Shown piece after piece: positions 29,310 to 39,433 of a DNA stretch of 64,000 nt; positions within the stretch are counted from its first letter, which is position 1, and every line of letters begins with the position of its first letter. The position numbers and the translations under genes are program-made. The notes beneath the pieces were generated by a model. It searched no databases. It was not told where the DNA came from and saw only the letters and a list, made by a program, of their open reading frames with translations. The DNA comes from Saccharomycopsis fibuligera x Saccharomycopsis cf. fibuligera (Eukaryota > Ascomycota > Saccharomycetes > Ascoideales > Saccharomycopsidaceae): the NCBI GenBank assembly GCA_001936135.1, contig CP012819.1, forward strand, positions 1-64,000. The letters are read 5' to 3'.

Positions 29310-30842
29310 TCAAATTCTTCCAATTCCAGCCAACTCCTCCCGCGAAAACACGCTATCCTGCTCTTCTTCAAGCACCGCATTATCAAACACTCTGGAATCC
29401 TCTTTCTCAATATGCTGCGTTTTCAAATGGTAATTGTCAATTCTGATATCTTCTGGATTCTTCCATCTAAATAACACAGTATATTCATTTTGTTTCCCCT
29501 CAATACGGTCAACAACCAGCTTACCCAACACTGGCAAGAACTTGAACCCATGAGCTGAACCTCCGGTAGCAACAATCAAATTTTGTTTTCCGGGAACAAA
29601 ATCAATAACAAAGTCGCTGTTTATAGAATCGGTATACCAGAACAATTTACTCTTCAACTTAATATCTGGCACTGCTGCAATGTCTGGTGCAACTGCCAAG
29701 ATGATATTTTTAGCTTCTTGAAGCACTGATTTTGGCAACCTTTCTGCTGGTACCGCTGACCTGTTGGTTTTCGGCACAGAAATAAATGTATTAGTTTGAC
29801 TAGATTTTACCGGATTAATATATTTAGTTTGTCTAGTATTAATCTTTAAGATGCCTTCTTTTTTAGTTGGTGGGAAAAATGCAAACCCGCCATCAAACCC
29901 ATTATAGTTCTTGTTACGGTCGTTTTCGCTGCTAGTGGTTTTCCATTGAGTATGTGGATACTCAGAATATTTATCAATTAAATCTTGTCTTGACTTGGGA
30001 ATTTCCACATAGATAACGTTTGCCAAGGATGCTTGAGTTCGGTGCTGCAAATCGGGCAAAAGCGAAGTTGACCATGGACCAGCTGCCAAAATGGTATAAT
30101 CAGCAAAGTGTTGATTTCCATCCAGGGTTTTAATACCTTTGACGGTGATACCATCATCTGCATACACCAATGACTGAAACTCCCCCTTTTTCCCAAAATA
30201 AAATTTGACTCCATATTTGCTTTCTAACATTAGTCTGACATAATAGCATGCCTTATCTGACTTGAGCATCCTGGTAGTAGAGTCCAATGTTCCAGTAATG
30301 TGCGTCACCACTCCACGTTGCTTCAAATCATTAACAAGAAACAACTTCCGTGCCCAACCAGTAAGCTCAGCTCTTTGCAAGTCTTCAGCATTAGAAATAT
30401 CATACTGGGTATACCGCAATCCAAGAGCTTTTATACCTTCAAGGTTCTTAACTTCCACTGGAGTCAAGTGTTTAGTGTCATTAATTCTCAACCCCCCAGT
30501 GTGTCTTAGTATATCAAGATCTTCCCCTTTATCAGCGAATTTCAATTTACTTTTGGCAGCAAACAACTTGATATCTAGGTTCCAATTCTCCCAATGATCT
30601 AAGGCTTCAAGCGCGAGCTTGGAGTACAATGTTTTGTTCTCATAATAAATGCGAAAACATTTGTTGATGTCCCCCGAAGCAGAATCAGAACCTAAAAACG
30701 GATTGTATTTGGTTTCATCATAGTCAGTCCGATCAAATATGGAGATATTGGTGTATCCTTGAAGGGCCAAGTTGTATGCCAGGGAAAGACCAAAGACGCC
30801 TGCACCAACAATAATAATTGGGAAATCTTTGCGAGATGTCAT
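29310..30842 (-). CDS. FAD-dependent amine oxidase, fructosyl-amino-acid/saccharopine oxidase family
   Basis: A 510-residue DAO-superfamily flavoprotein. The N-terminal Rossmann motif 'IIVGAGVFGLSLAYNLAL' (residues ~10-27) ends in an acidic strand 'ISIFDRTD'. 'DINKCFRIYY' (58-67) matches the 'NK-x-x-R-x-x-Y' stretch of fructosyl amino acid oxidases and Fap2-type saccharopine/pipecolate oxidases. A C-terminal flavin-binding 'ATGGSAHGFKFLPVLGK' lies at ~425-441. The Cys that carries covalent FAD in sarcosine and fructosyl-amine oxidases appears to be Phe401 in 'LFWYTDS', so FAD may be held non-covalently. There is no SKL-type C terminus. Divergent from a DAL5-family transporter. Substrate unproven; likely an N-alkylated amino acid. 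Confidence 0.85.
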   Translation of the reverse strand: MTSRKDFPIIIVGAGVFGLSLAYNLALQGYTNISIFDRTDYDETKYNPFLGSDSASGDINKCFRIYYENKTLYSKLALEALDHWENWNLDIKLFAAKSKLKFADKGEDLDILRHTGGLRINDTKHLTPVEVKNLEGIKALGLRYTQYDISNAEDLQRAELTGWARKLFLVNDLKQRGVVTHITGTLDSTTRMLKSDKACYYVRLMLESKYGVKFYFGKKGEFQSLVYADDGITVKGIKTLDGNQHFADYTILAAGPWSTSLLPDLQHRTQASLANVIYVEIPKSRQDLIDKYSEYPHTQWKTTSSENDRNKNYNGFDGGFAFFPPTKKEGILKINTRQTKYINPVKSSQTNTFISVPKTNRSAVPAERLPKSVLQEAKNIILAVAPDIAAVPDIKLKSKLFWYTDSINSDFVIDFVPGKQNLIVATGGSAHGFKFLPVLGKLVVDRIEGKQNEYTVLFRWKNPEDIRIDNYHLKTQHIEKEDSRVFDNAVLEEEQDSVFSREELAGIGRI

Positions 30843-31385
30843 TATTGCTTGTTTGCGTGTAAAGTACTTTATAATCAGCTAAATCAGGACATTAAGCGAA
30901 CTGCAGGGCCATCTGTAATGGTTCCACTGTTTACTTTCTACTGTTCACTGCCAAGGGCTTAGGTTATATAGAATCGGACATCTGTGGTGTCTATATGGCT
31001 CACAGCTGTGGATGTTGATTCAAAGAATAGACACGGCGATTTAGTTGCACTGCTTATCAGCCTCGACGCTACTGCGAGCCACAATCGCATCATCGTAGCG
31101 CACAGTAACCCAATTTTCCACACATCTGTACAATAATTCCCATTGTGCATGCCTTACAATAGTAACCATAAATGCACCCGTTGTGGCGGCCTCATTAGCA
31201 TTCCTCGAGATCTAACATAATAAGATTAAACTGCCATGACTAGTATGTTAAAAGTTTTTCATTCATCCGTGATTCTCGATATTATTTAAAATGAAATAGA
31301 GATCCTTTTTAACCTTCTTTGGAAAGTCGACACTTCCCTTTTCTACTATGTTTTTCACTCATCATCACTTGGTCCCTACTCTAAC
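30843..31385. promoter_or_regulatory. Shared promoter of amine oxidase and DAL5-type transporter
   Basis: A 543 bp divergent intergenic region. One CTTATC (GATAAG on the other strand) at 31053-31058 is a possible nitrogen-regulation (GATA factor) site. A single such site is weak evidence. Confidence 0.4.
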
Positions 31386-33002
31386 ATGAGCATATTGTCC
31401 AAGGACAAAGTGCACGTCACCACCTCCACCGTCCCTAAGCAGGGCTGGGTTGATAGATTATTTGACAATAAAAAACATGCTGAGATCCTGTCCAAATATG
31501 CTGATGTCACCTTGACTTTCGTTCAAAAAAACGAAGGCCGTATTCCCAAGCTTACTCATGAGAAAGAACGAAAATTGTATCACAAATTATTACTCACGAT
31601 ACTTCCTATCACTTTTTTAGTTAATGCTACTCTTTTCATTGATAAAGATGCTATTGGTTACTCCTCGCTTTTAGGAGTTTTCGAAGATTTGCATATGGGC
31701 ACCCCACAATATAATAATGTCTTGACGATTTTTGTATGTGGTTATATTGCTGGTTCATTACCTTCACATTTACTTTTCCAAAGAATCCCAATGTCCAAAT
31801 ATATTACCATCGCTACGGCTTGTTGGTCTTTGCTATGCTTTTGCATGTTAGCATCCAAATCTTTCAGTGGGTTTGCTGCTATTAGATTCTTCCTTGGGTT
31901 TGTCGAGGCTGGGGTTACTCCAGCTATTCAACACACTTTGGCCATGTTTTTCACTTTGGAAGAACAGGCTATTGTTAATCCAATTTTTTGGATTAGTTGT
32001 TTGGGCGTTGGTGTACCAATGGGATTTGTATCATATGGGCTCCAATATACCACAGCTTGGAGACCATGGAAATGGTATTATTTGTTAATTGGTATTTTGT
32101 CTGCTTTAGTTTCTTTGTTTTGTTATTTGTATTATCCTGATAATCCAACAAATTATAAGGTTTTTACCGAAGAAGAAAGATTCCATATCATTGAGAGAAT
32201 TAAAAAGAAATCCAACTCATCAATTGAAGAAAAAAGATTCAAAAAATATCAAGCAATCGAAGCTCTTAAGGACCCTGTGTCTTGGTGTTTCTTTTTCTTT
32301 GCACTTTTCCTCATGTTTGAAAATTCAGTCACTTATCAAGCATCCATCATTTATACTCAGCTTGGTTATAAGCATTTGTTGACCACTTTGCTTATGGTGG
32401 TGATGACAGGAGTGGCTACAGTTAGTGCAATTCTTGGTTCTTTAGCATTACACAAATGGCGATCTCAATCATGTTTGGTGGGGACTGCCTTCATTATACC
32501 CTCACTTCTCGGTGGATTATTGGCAATTGGGGCTCCGTGGTCCAAAAAATATGCAATCATTGCTGGCGTCTATTTAACAAGAACAACTGGCACAACTTAT
32601 ATCATTGGCCTTTCGTTATCTCAAGCAAGTGCTGCTGGGTATACTAAAAGAATTATGAGAACTTTAATGTTTACTATTGGATATTGTTGTGCTAATTTAA
32701 TTTCGCCACAATTATTTTTGGATAAAGATAAACCAAGATACAAAACTGCCTGGGCTTGTATGCTTGTATTTTCATGGATTTTGGCTCCAACTATGCTTCT
32801 TGTGATTAGATTTGTGCTATCTAACCGTAACAAAAAAAGAATTGCTCTTTGGGAAAAAGACAAACTTGAGGGACATACAGAAAGAGAGTACGGCTATATT
32901 GATCATGTTGATGAATCGGGAGTAGTTTCTAAGGAAAAGGTGCCAGTTTCGATGCTTGATATTACTGATTTGGAGAATGAGCGGTTTATTTATCCATTAT
33001 GA
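31386..33002 (+). CDS. MFS transporter, DAL5/allantoate permease-like family
   Basis: A 538-residue plasma-membrane permease of the anion:cation symporter (Dal5/Seo1/Yct1/Tna1) family. A ~70-residue cytosolic N terminus precedes about 12 hydrophobic segments. Visible family features: 'KLYHKLLLTILPITFLVN' before TM1, 'AIRFFLGFVEAGVTPAIQHTL' (the TM4-5 region), 'WRPWKWYYLLIGIL' and 'YYPDNP' before the central loop, then 'FTEEERFHIIERIKKKSN'. The second half has 'RTTGTTYIIGLSLSQASAAGYTKR'. The C-terminal tail is cytosolic. Members carry allantoate, ureidosuccinate, dipeptides, cysteine, nicotinate and similar substrates; I cannot say which here. Its divergent flavoenzyme neighbour suggests an amino-acid derivative. 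Confidence 0.88.
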   Translation: MSILSKDKVHVTTSTVPKQGWVDRLFDNKKHAEILSKYADVTLTFVQKNEGRIPKLTHEKERKLYHKLLLTILPITFLVNATLFIDKDAIGYSSLLGVFEDLHMGTPQYNNVLTIFVCGYIAGSLPSHLLFQRIPMSKYITIATACWSLLCFCMLASKSFSGFAAIRFFLGFVEAGVTPAIQHTLAMFFTLEEQAIVNPIFWISCLGVGVPMGFVSYGLQYTTAWRPWKWYYLLIGILSALVSLFCYLYYPDNPTNYKVFTEEERFHIIERIKKKSNSSIEEKRFKKYQAIEALKDPVSWCFFFFALFLMFENSVTYQASIIYTQLGYKHLLTTLLMVVMTGVATVSAILGSLALHKWRSQSCLVGTAFIIPSLLGGLLAIGAPWSKKYAIIAGVYLTRTTGTTYIIGLSLSQASAAGYTKRIMRTLMFTIGYCCANLISPQLFLDKDKPRYKTAWACMLVFSWILAPTMLLVIRFVLSNRNKKRIALWEKDKLEGHTEREYGYIDHVDESGVVSKEKVPVSMLDITDLENERFIYPL

Positions 33003-33804
33003 AGGAGATTATTGCCATTACTTACTTTCGTAATGCCTTTTTCTTGTTATTTTTTGTTTTGAATTTGATAATTCAAATTTTTATACAAATTAAATTAATA
33101 CTTTTGTTTGTTAACTCTATTATGCTCTTTGGAGTATCAACGGCGTGTGCAACTGTATTGAAACAACTACATATGATGGTAACACAAACCAAAGATGTTT
33201 TTTAATTGATGACATGATCTGGTCGTAAAGCAAAAGACGGTGATACTTTTTTTTTAAAAAAAAATTTTTTTGTGATCTACCTTGCTCCGGATTGGGTATC
33301 TTCCAGTTGCGGAATCTAAAGCACAAATTATTTTGTCAACAGTACATCCACGGTGATTGAAAATCTCACTTTGAAAAAGTCAAACAACAATGAAATTAGA
33401 TACCGGTACGTAACTTTCTCCAAGCACATCTTGTTCATAGTTAGACATTTATAATAGCAGTTAACAGCTGTTGTGGTTCATTCTTTGTTTTAACTTTTTT
33501 TTTCTGTGCACCCTACTTCCACTACTCATAATATTGCAAAATACTACAGATGTCCGACATTTTCTGTATTCGAACATTTTCTCCGCTATTGTATGCATAT
33601 AAGTCCGCGATAAATCCAAATTAGGAAACAAGTGCGACAAAAGTTTAAGCAGTATATTATAATTAGCTGCATCTTCGATAACTTCGGATGTGGATACATA
33701 AACAGAGTGGTTGTCTTCCATTTCCAATAACTTTCGAAAGTTTTTTTTTTGTTTTCTTTCAACAAGTAATTCAATATAATTCAATATAATTCCAACACAA
33801 GAAC
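33003..33804. other. Spacer between the two MFS genes
   Basis: Contains a T/A palindromic homopolymer block at about 33247-33271 and a short direct repeat 'attcaatata' just upstream of the next ATG. A 107-codon minus-strand frame (33461-33784) starts at TTG and resembles no family; I do not call it a gene. Confidence 0.55.
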
Positions 33805-35415
33805 ATGATTTCGGATTCTCCTTTCAAATGGATTGTTGCCGGTAGAAGTCTAATCCCCAACAATTACCGCAATCCTAAATTTGTCTACTTTTTACTTCTA
33901 TTATCACTATGTGTTGATAAACTTAACGTCACTGGTGCTATCACTTCATATTTCTCTTTAGCTGAGAAATTCAACTCCAGTCCATCGACAGCTACTTGGG
34001 TGCTTTCTGCATATTCATTAACCCTTGGTGCTTTCATTATTGTGTTTGGTAAAGTTGCGGATACGGTGGGTGTTCACATTGTTTTTGTTTTGGGAACTGT
34101 CCTTATGGCAATATTTTCTCTTTTAGCGGCTGTTGTGAATAACATTATTGCGGTGATTGTTTTTAGAGCATTTCAAGGAATAGCTGGTGCAGCGTTGGTA
34201 CCTAGCGGATTTGCATTAACAGCTAGTTATTTTCAAGGCTCTGCTAGGCTAGTTGCTTTGAAGTTACTCTCAATTGTTTTGATGGCTAGTTATGGCATTG
34301 GTGTAATTCTTGGTGGTGCATTTTCAGAGACCAAAGTTGGCTACAAGGGATTTTTCTATCTCACGTTTGCATTATCTGCTTCGAGTTCTATCTTGCTTTA
34401 TTTTATTATTATTCCAGTAGAGAAAACTGAAGCTCATAAAGCAATGAATATAAAGAATTTGAATTTCGTGGGAGTGGTTTTTTTGGTAGTTGGGCTATTG
34501 ATGATAATTCTTGGGTTTACTGAAGCTGCCAAAAACTGGAAGTCTCCAAAAGTGTATGTCTGTATTCCTGTGGGGTTTGCGTTGGTATTGGTTATGGTAC
34601 TTTTTGAAAATGTCTATATCAGGATTTATCAGAAGAAGAAAGAGGCTCTGCTAAAAATAAATGGAAAAGAAAGATCTGATGACAGAATTTCAGATAAAGG
34701 CAAAAACAACTGGAGACTTAACATGATGTTGCTTTTTCCTTATGAACTTTTCCAAATTGCTAACTTTGGACAGTTGTTTTTGGGAATATTATTTATCAAT
34801 GCAACTTTTATTGGAGTTCAAACCTCTTTGATTGAATATTATGAATATGTCAACAAGGAATCACCTATCCTTGCTTCTGTAAAAGTGCTTCCGGTTTCTG
34901 TTGGGCTCATACTTGGGGCATTGTCTTTTAATCCGAAAGTAGAGAAAAAATTGGGAGTCAAGGGAACATTGATCATTGCGGCACTGCTTTGCGTTGGCGG
35001 TACCATTTGGGTAACTAGGCTTGATTATAATATTACCAACAGTTTTTGGAAATTTGAATTTGTGAGTCAGTTACTAATTGGGTACGGCTTGAATTTGTTT
35101 TTCATTGTTTTTGTTCATGGATTAATGGCACAAACACCATTACATTTACAAGGCGTGGTATCTGCAGTATTTCAAGCTGCTAGTCAAGTGGCAGCCAGTC
35201 TTTCCACGGCTGTTCTGTCAAGTATCATTGGTAACTTGGATTTTGACGAAGATAGAAATGATTCAAGACATGAGTTGGCTTCAAAATTTAGAAACGCCTT
35301 GTACTTTGCAATGGCACTTAGTGCGGGTTTTTTGGTTTGTATGCTATTATTGAAAGAGCCAAAGAAATTACGACCAAAGGATAGTGACACGGAAGCCAGT
35401 ACTGAAGTTGGCTAG
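33805..35415 (+). CDS. MFS drug:H+ antiporter, DHA2 (ATR1-like) family
   Basis: A 536-residue membrane protein with about 14 hydrophobic segments, as in DHA2 multidrug and metabolite exporters (Atr1, YMR279C and relatives). Visible motifs: 'STATWVLSAYSLTLGAFIIVFGKVADTVG' includes motif D2 and the loop 2-3 motif A; 'VFRAFQGIAGAALVPSGFAL' is motif B; 'ASYGIGVILGGAF' is motif C (partial). A charged central loop lies near 280-305. The C-terminal half has 'LMAQTPLHLQGVVSAVFQAASQVAASLSTA'. The C-terminal tail is acidic and cytosolic. Substrates of relatives include aminotriazole, borate and organic anions; here unknown. Same strand as the DAL5-like gene but with its own 800 bp upstream region. Confidence 0.88.
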   Translation: MISDSPFKWIVAGRSLIPNNYRNPKFVYFLLLLSLCVDKLNVTGAITSYFSLAEKFNSSPSTATWVLSAYSLTLGAFIIVFGKVADTVGVHIVFVLGTVLMAIFSLLAAVVNNIIAVIVFRAFQGIAGAALVPSGFALTASYFQGSARLVALKLLSIVLMASYGIGVILGGAFSETKVGYKGFFYLTFALSASSSILLYFIIIPVEKTEAHKAMNIKNLNFVGVVFLVVGLLMIILGFTEAAKNWKSPKVYVCIPVGFALVLVMVLFENVYIRIYQKKKEALLKINGKERSDDRISDKGKNNWRLNMMLLFPYELFQIANFGQLFLGILFINATFIGVQTSLIEYYEYVNKESPILASVKVLPVSVGLILGALSFNPKVEKKLGVKGTLIIAALLCVGGTIWVTRLDYNITNSFWKFEFVSQLLIGYGLNLFFIVFVHGLMAQTPLHLQGVVSAVFQAASQVAASLSTAVLSSIIGNLDFDEDRNDSRHELASKFRNALYFAMALSAGFLVCMLLLKEPKKLRPKDSDTEASTEVG

Positions 35416-36173
35416 GCTGAGGAGAAAAGACATGCTGTAAATACATAGCTGGAGAGTAAATAGCTGGGTAATACTAAAAGTTTCTATAAGCGCTGCTATC
35501 TGTAAATAATGCCTGGTGTTTTAATGCCTCTGTCGCCAATGCATGTTGGGCAGCACGCAGAATAATTCTGACTAATTAATTTTTAATCACACGTACACTG
35601 CCTTAGAAATACATAGAGCTTATTAGCTGACTAATTTTATTCTTTAAACAAAATGGAAATTTCCGCCTTCGCCGCTCCATCGGTGCCGGTTCACCGGCTC
35701 CGGGGTGCATTCTCCGTGTTGGTCTCTGTAACCCGCCCTTTAGCTTTCCGGGTAACATATTAAATAACCATGGCTGCGCAACCAGTGCGCTATTATTTGT
35801 TTTTCGTGGCTGGCCGCGTGCGGTGCGTGTAGTGGAAAATGTATTTAAATTTGTTTATTTTCTAAAGAAATTTGAAAATTTCATTTCGAGCTTCAAATTC
35901 AATTTTTATTTTTTTTTTTTTTTTTGTTTTTTGTTTTATTTTATTTTTTATTTTTTATTTTTTTCTAGACGCGTAGCGCTCCGGTCTTTCAAGCAACGAC
36001 ACTCTACGCCCTTTCGGCCTTTACTTCAATCCATTCATCCATTTGGTTACGCGCCTTTTTGGCTCCCATTTATACTAGATCGTTTAGTTTATTAATTTAC
36101 ATAGCATCCAGTGTTTTATCTTGTTCATCTGTTTTTGCACACTCACACGCTTTCACACTTTTAAATTTGTTCC
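35416..36173. promoter_or_regulatory. BDF1 upstream region with a Reb1-like site
   Basis: Holds a GC-rich palindrome GCCGGT-TC-ACCGGC at 35685-35698 and a perfect Reb1-type core CCGGGTAA at 35748-35755. A nearby GTAACCCG (35728-35735) forms an imperfect inverted partner. T-rich tracts follow near 35905-35965. The motifs are seen; binding is inferred. Confidence 0.5.
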
Positions 36174-38600
36174 ATGATGGTAGCACAAGACTCATCCACT
36201 ACAACTACGGACACCACAGCCACAGGCGCAGTCAAGCACGACAGAGACGAGTCTGGAGAAGAAGTGGCAAAAGAATCAACTGAAGTAAAGAAGCTAAAGC
36301 TAGATGAATCAAAGAGAGAAGAAAAACAAGAAGAAAAGAAGGAAATAAAAGACAAGCAGCCTCAGGAACTGCCACCTGATGCTGCAGAAGGAACCTCCCC
36401 AGGCAATGAACGAGATAGCGGCAAGCAAAATGACACATATGTTCAGAAGGATGCAAATGACGCTAAACACGCGTTTGCATTAAATGACAGTGAACAGCTT
36501 GAACAGGATCAGTTACAGTCACAGCCTCATGGTGATAAAGACGAGAAGGATGAGAAACCTGATGGCAATGAAGGACCTAAACAGCAAGAAATGCAAGACC
36601 AGAAACAAGATAAACAAAAAGATTCATTGATAAACAAAGGTAGCAACGTAGAACAACTGGAACAGCAACAAGAAAAAATTCAAGCTGAGACCAACGTCAA
36701 CGACCCTGATTTCAAGGAAATAAAAGAGGATACAGAAAAGGATACTACGGTCAAATTCAACCCCGACGGAACTATCGACACTTCAAGAATGGTGCCTGCT
36801 CCCAAACCAGAAATCAAAATAGAAGAAAACGTTGAAAATTTTCTTCCAGTGCACCAGAAACAGTACCTATTGAAATCTCTTAAGTCCATAAAAAGATTAA
36901 AGGATGCTGCACCTTTCTTACAACCAGTAGACACAATCAAACTTCAAATTCCATTCTACTATAATTTCATCCCCAAGCCAATGGATTTATCTTTAATTGA
37001 AAAGAAATTGAATTCCAACAGCTACAAAATTCCACAAGACGTTCATGACGACTTCAACTTGATGATAAACAATTGTATTAAGTTCAATGGTGATAAGTCC
37101 GGAATTGCTAGAATGGGCAAAAATATCCAAGCCAGCTTTGAAAAGTTACTTCTCAATGTTCCTCAAAGACATTTGAACACTACATCAGAAACTGATGGAA
37201 GACATAAGAGAAAACAGAACCTGCTGGTGGTTGGTAATGGGGTACCAAAAATCAGAAGAGACAATAGTTCTGGTAGACCAAAAAGAGAAATACATCCACC
37301 AAAACCCAAAGACATGCCATATGACATAAGACCAAGAAACAAAAAATTGCTAACGGATCTCCGATTTGCTGGGCAAGTGTTGAAAGAATTAACATCCAAA
37401 AAACATGAAAGTTATAGTTATCCATTTATGGAACCAGTTGATCCAGTGGCATTGGATTGTCCTACATATTTTGACTATGTTAAGAATCCAATGGATTTAT
37501 CGACTATACAGAATAAACTACAGAATAACCAGTACAATGCTTTAGAAGAATTTCATGATGACGTTAAGCTTGTTTTTCACAATTGCTATATTTTCAATCC
37601 CGAAGGTTCTCCGGTGAATGTAATGGGTCATAAATTGGAGGCGGTGTTTGATAAAAAATATCAAGAAAAACCAGTGCATGCACCAACTCCACCTCCTGCA
37701 TCATCAGGAAAAAATGGTCAGGGTGGTAATGGCGATGGTGATGATGGTGATGATGATGATGAAGAGGAAGAAGTTGATGAAAGCGAGATTGTTGATATTG
37801 AACAGTCTATTATGAATAATCAAGCTATTCAATTTTTGGAGGCGCAGATAGAAAGAATGAAGGAAGATTTAGAAAAAATGAAAAGGGAAGAATATGAAAA
37901 GGCTAAAAAGAGAGCAATAAAGCAAAAGAAAAAGAAGAACACACAAAAGAAGAAAAGCGCTGCTGCTGCTAACAAGAGACGTAAATCTGCTGCTGCTGCA
38001 AGCGGCAGTTCTGGTCAGGATAATGATGATCAAATAGAATTAACATTTGACATGAAGAAGGAATTGAGCGAAAAAATTGCTGACTTGAGTGAAAAGAAGT
38101 TACAGCATGTAATGAAGATCATTAATGAATCGGTACCTGATTTGCAAAAGGATGGCGAAGATGAGATTGAACTTGATATGGATATGTTGGATGATGCCAC
38201 TTTATTAAAATTATATAATTATGTTGTTTCCAAAAACTCGCCTTTAACCATAAAGAAGGGTAAAGGTGGTGGCCGTGCCGGTGGCCGTGCCGGTGTCGGT
38301 AGTGTCGGTGGTACCGGTGCCGCTAGTCGCAATGGTAGTGCTAATAGTGCTAATGGTAGCAGTGGAAATGGTAGCGGTGGTAAAGGCAACGGCAAGAGAA
38401 AACCAGTCAGAAAAACTAATGACCGTGATGAGAAAATAGACATGTTAAAACAAAGATTGGAAGAGTATGATAAAGAAAATGCTAACTTTGTTAATAATAA
38501 CAATGGAAATAATGGAATCAATAATTTGGGTAATAATAGTGACAGTAGTGATGACGATGACGATGATGATGACGAGAGTGAAAGTTCTGAAGAGGAGTGA
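36174..38600 (+). CDS. BDF1: Double-bromodomain BET protein Bdf1
   Basis: An 808-residue nuclear BET-family protein that reads acetylated histones and works with TFIID and SWR1. The N terminus is acidic, Glu/Lys/Gln-rich and disordered (1-215). Bromodomain 1 spans ~225-330, with 'YNFIPKPMDLSLIEKKLNS' and acetyl-lysine-binding Asn305 in 'NNCIKFNG'. Bromodomain 2 spans ~396-500, with 'YVKNPMDLSTIQNKLQNNQY' and Asn475 in 'HNCYIFNPEGSP'. An acidic stretch, a coiled coil and a Lys-rich NLS lie at ~530-605. The NET domain spans ~618-688. A Gly/Ala-rich linker and a terminal Ser/Asp/Glu cluster (SEED-like) follow. The second codon is also ATG, so the start may be one codon later. Convergent with NOT5. 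Confidence 0.95.
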   Translation: MMVAQDSSTTTTDTTATGAVKHDRDESGEEVAKESTEVKKLKLDESKREEKQEEKKEIKDKQPQELPPDAAEGTSPGNERDSGKQNDTYVQKDANDAKHAFALNDSEQLEQDQLQSQPHGDKDEKDEKPDGNEGPKQQEMQDQKQDKQKDSLINKGSNVEQLEQQQEKIQAETNVNDPDFKEIKEDTEKDTTVKFNPDGTIDTSRMVPAPKPEIKIEENVENFLPVHQKQYLLKSLKSIKRLKDAAPFLQPVDTIKLQIPFYYNFIPKPMDLSLIEKKLNSNSYKIPQDVHDDFNLMINNCIKFNGDKSGIARMGKNIQASFEKLLLNVPQRHLNTTSETDGRHKRKQNLLVVGNGVPKIRRDNSSGRPKREIHPPKPKDMPYDIRPRNKKLLTDLRFAGQVLKELTSKKHESYSYPFMEPVDPVALDCPTYFDYVKNPMDLSTIQNKLQNNQYNALEEFHDDVKLVFHNCYIFNPEGSPVNVMGHKLEAVFDKKYQEKPVHAPTPPPASSGKNGQGGNGDGDDGDDDDEEEEVDESEIVDIEQSIMNNQAIQFLEAQIERMKEDLEKMKREEYEKAKKRAIKQKKKKNTQKKKSAAAANKRRKSAAAASGSSGQDNDDQIELTFDMKKELSEKIADLSEKKLQHVMKIINESVPDLQKDGEDEIELDMDMLDDATLLKLYNYVVSKNSPLTIKKGKGGGRAGGRAGVGSVGGTGAASRNGSANSANGSSGNGSGGKGNGKRKPVRKTNDRDEKIDMLKQRLEEYDKENANFVNNNNGNNGINNLGNNSDSSDDDDDDDDESESSEEE

Positions 38601-39433
38601 GTGAGTGAGTCAATGTTTGGAATTTGTTCTTTTTTATTTTTGCTTAATATTTTGTTAATTTTTTATCATCGTTATTTTTCAGTCCGTTTGATTTTTTTTT
38701 CTTTTTCATTGTGTTTTCCTTTCGACTTTTTCGATTTTGCCTATATTTTTTTCTTCTCAAATTGTTTATTTTGTATACTAAAAGTGACACTTTATTTTAC
38801 TCTAATTATTCTTTGTCTTGTTCTTTTGAAAGTAGTTCAAAACTTTTTTCCCCAAATTATCGATATAATCATACTCTTTAGCAGATTCTCTTTCTAGTTG
38901 TATAAGTTTTGTTTTTGGTTGCTTTTATTTTTTTTGAAATTTTTTTTTGCTCGCTGACTTGGGCAGAACAGAACACTGTAAATAGGATCATTTTGCCTTT
39001 TTTAATAAATACTATTTGTACAATAATTTTGAATCTGTTAAATAAAATTCCATATATAGTGATGATTAATGATTAAACTGTTTAGTAAATATAGTTTACA
39101 CAATAAAACGCAAGATATTGAAGAGGTACTGATTACATTATGTCTTATATAATGTCTACCAGTTACAGTACAGTAGTGCACAAATAATTTTATAAAAGCG
39201 CTTACGATGTTGGAGAAAAAATAAATGAAAAAAAAAAAAAAAAAAAGGAAAACGAAAACAAAGCATGAAATAAGGATGAAAAAATTATATAAATACACTA
39301 TTTGTCCACAGCAGTGATCCATTTAATATCTAAAGTATCAAGCAGAAAAGAAAAATAAAAAAAAAGTAAAAAATAAACAGAGATGGAGAACTATAAAAAC
39401 ATAAAAACGTATGATAGTTAACAATATTAACAA
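38601..39433. other. Convergent 3' region between BDF1 and NOT5
   Basis: T-rich on the BDF1 side; an A19 run at about 39228-39246 on the NOT5 side. Just after the BDF1 stop the sequence repeats 'gagt'. No gene recognised; small frames here are T-rich artefacts. Confidence 0.6.
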
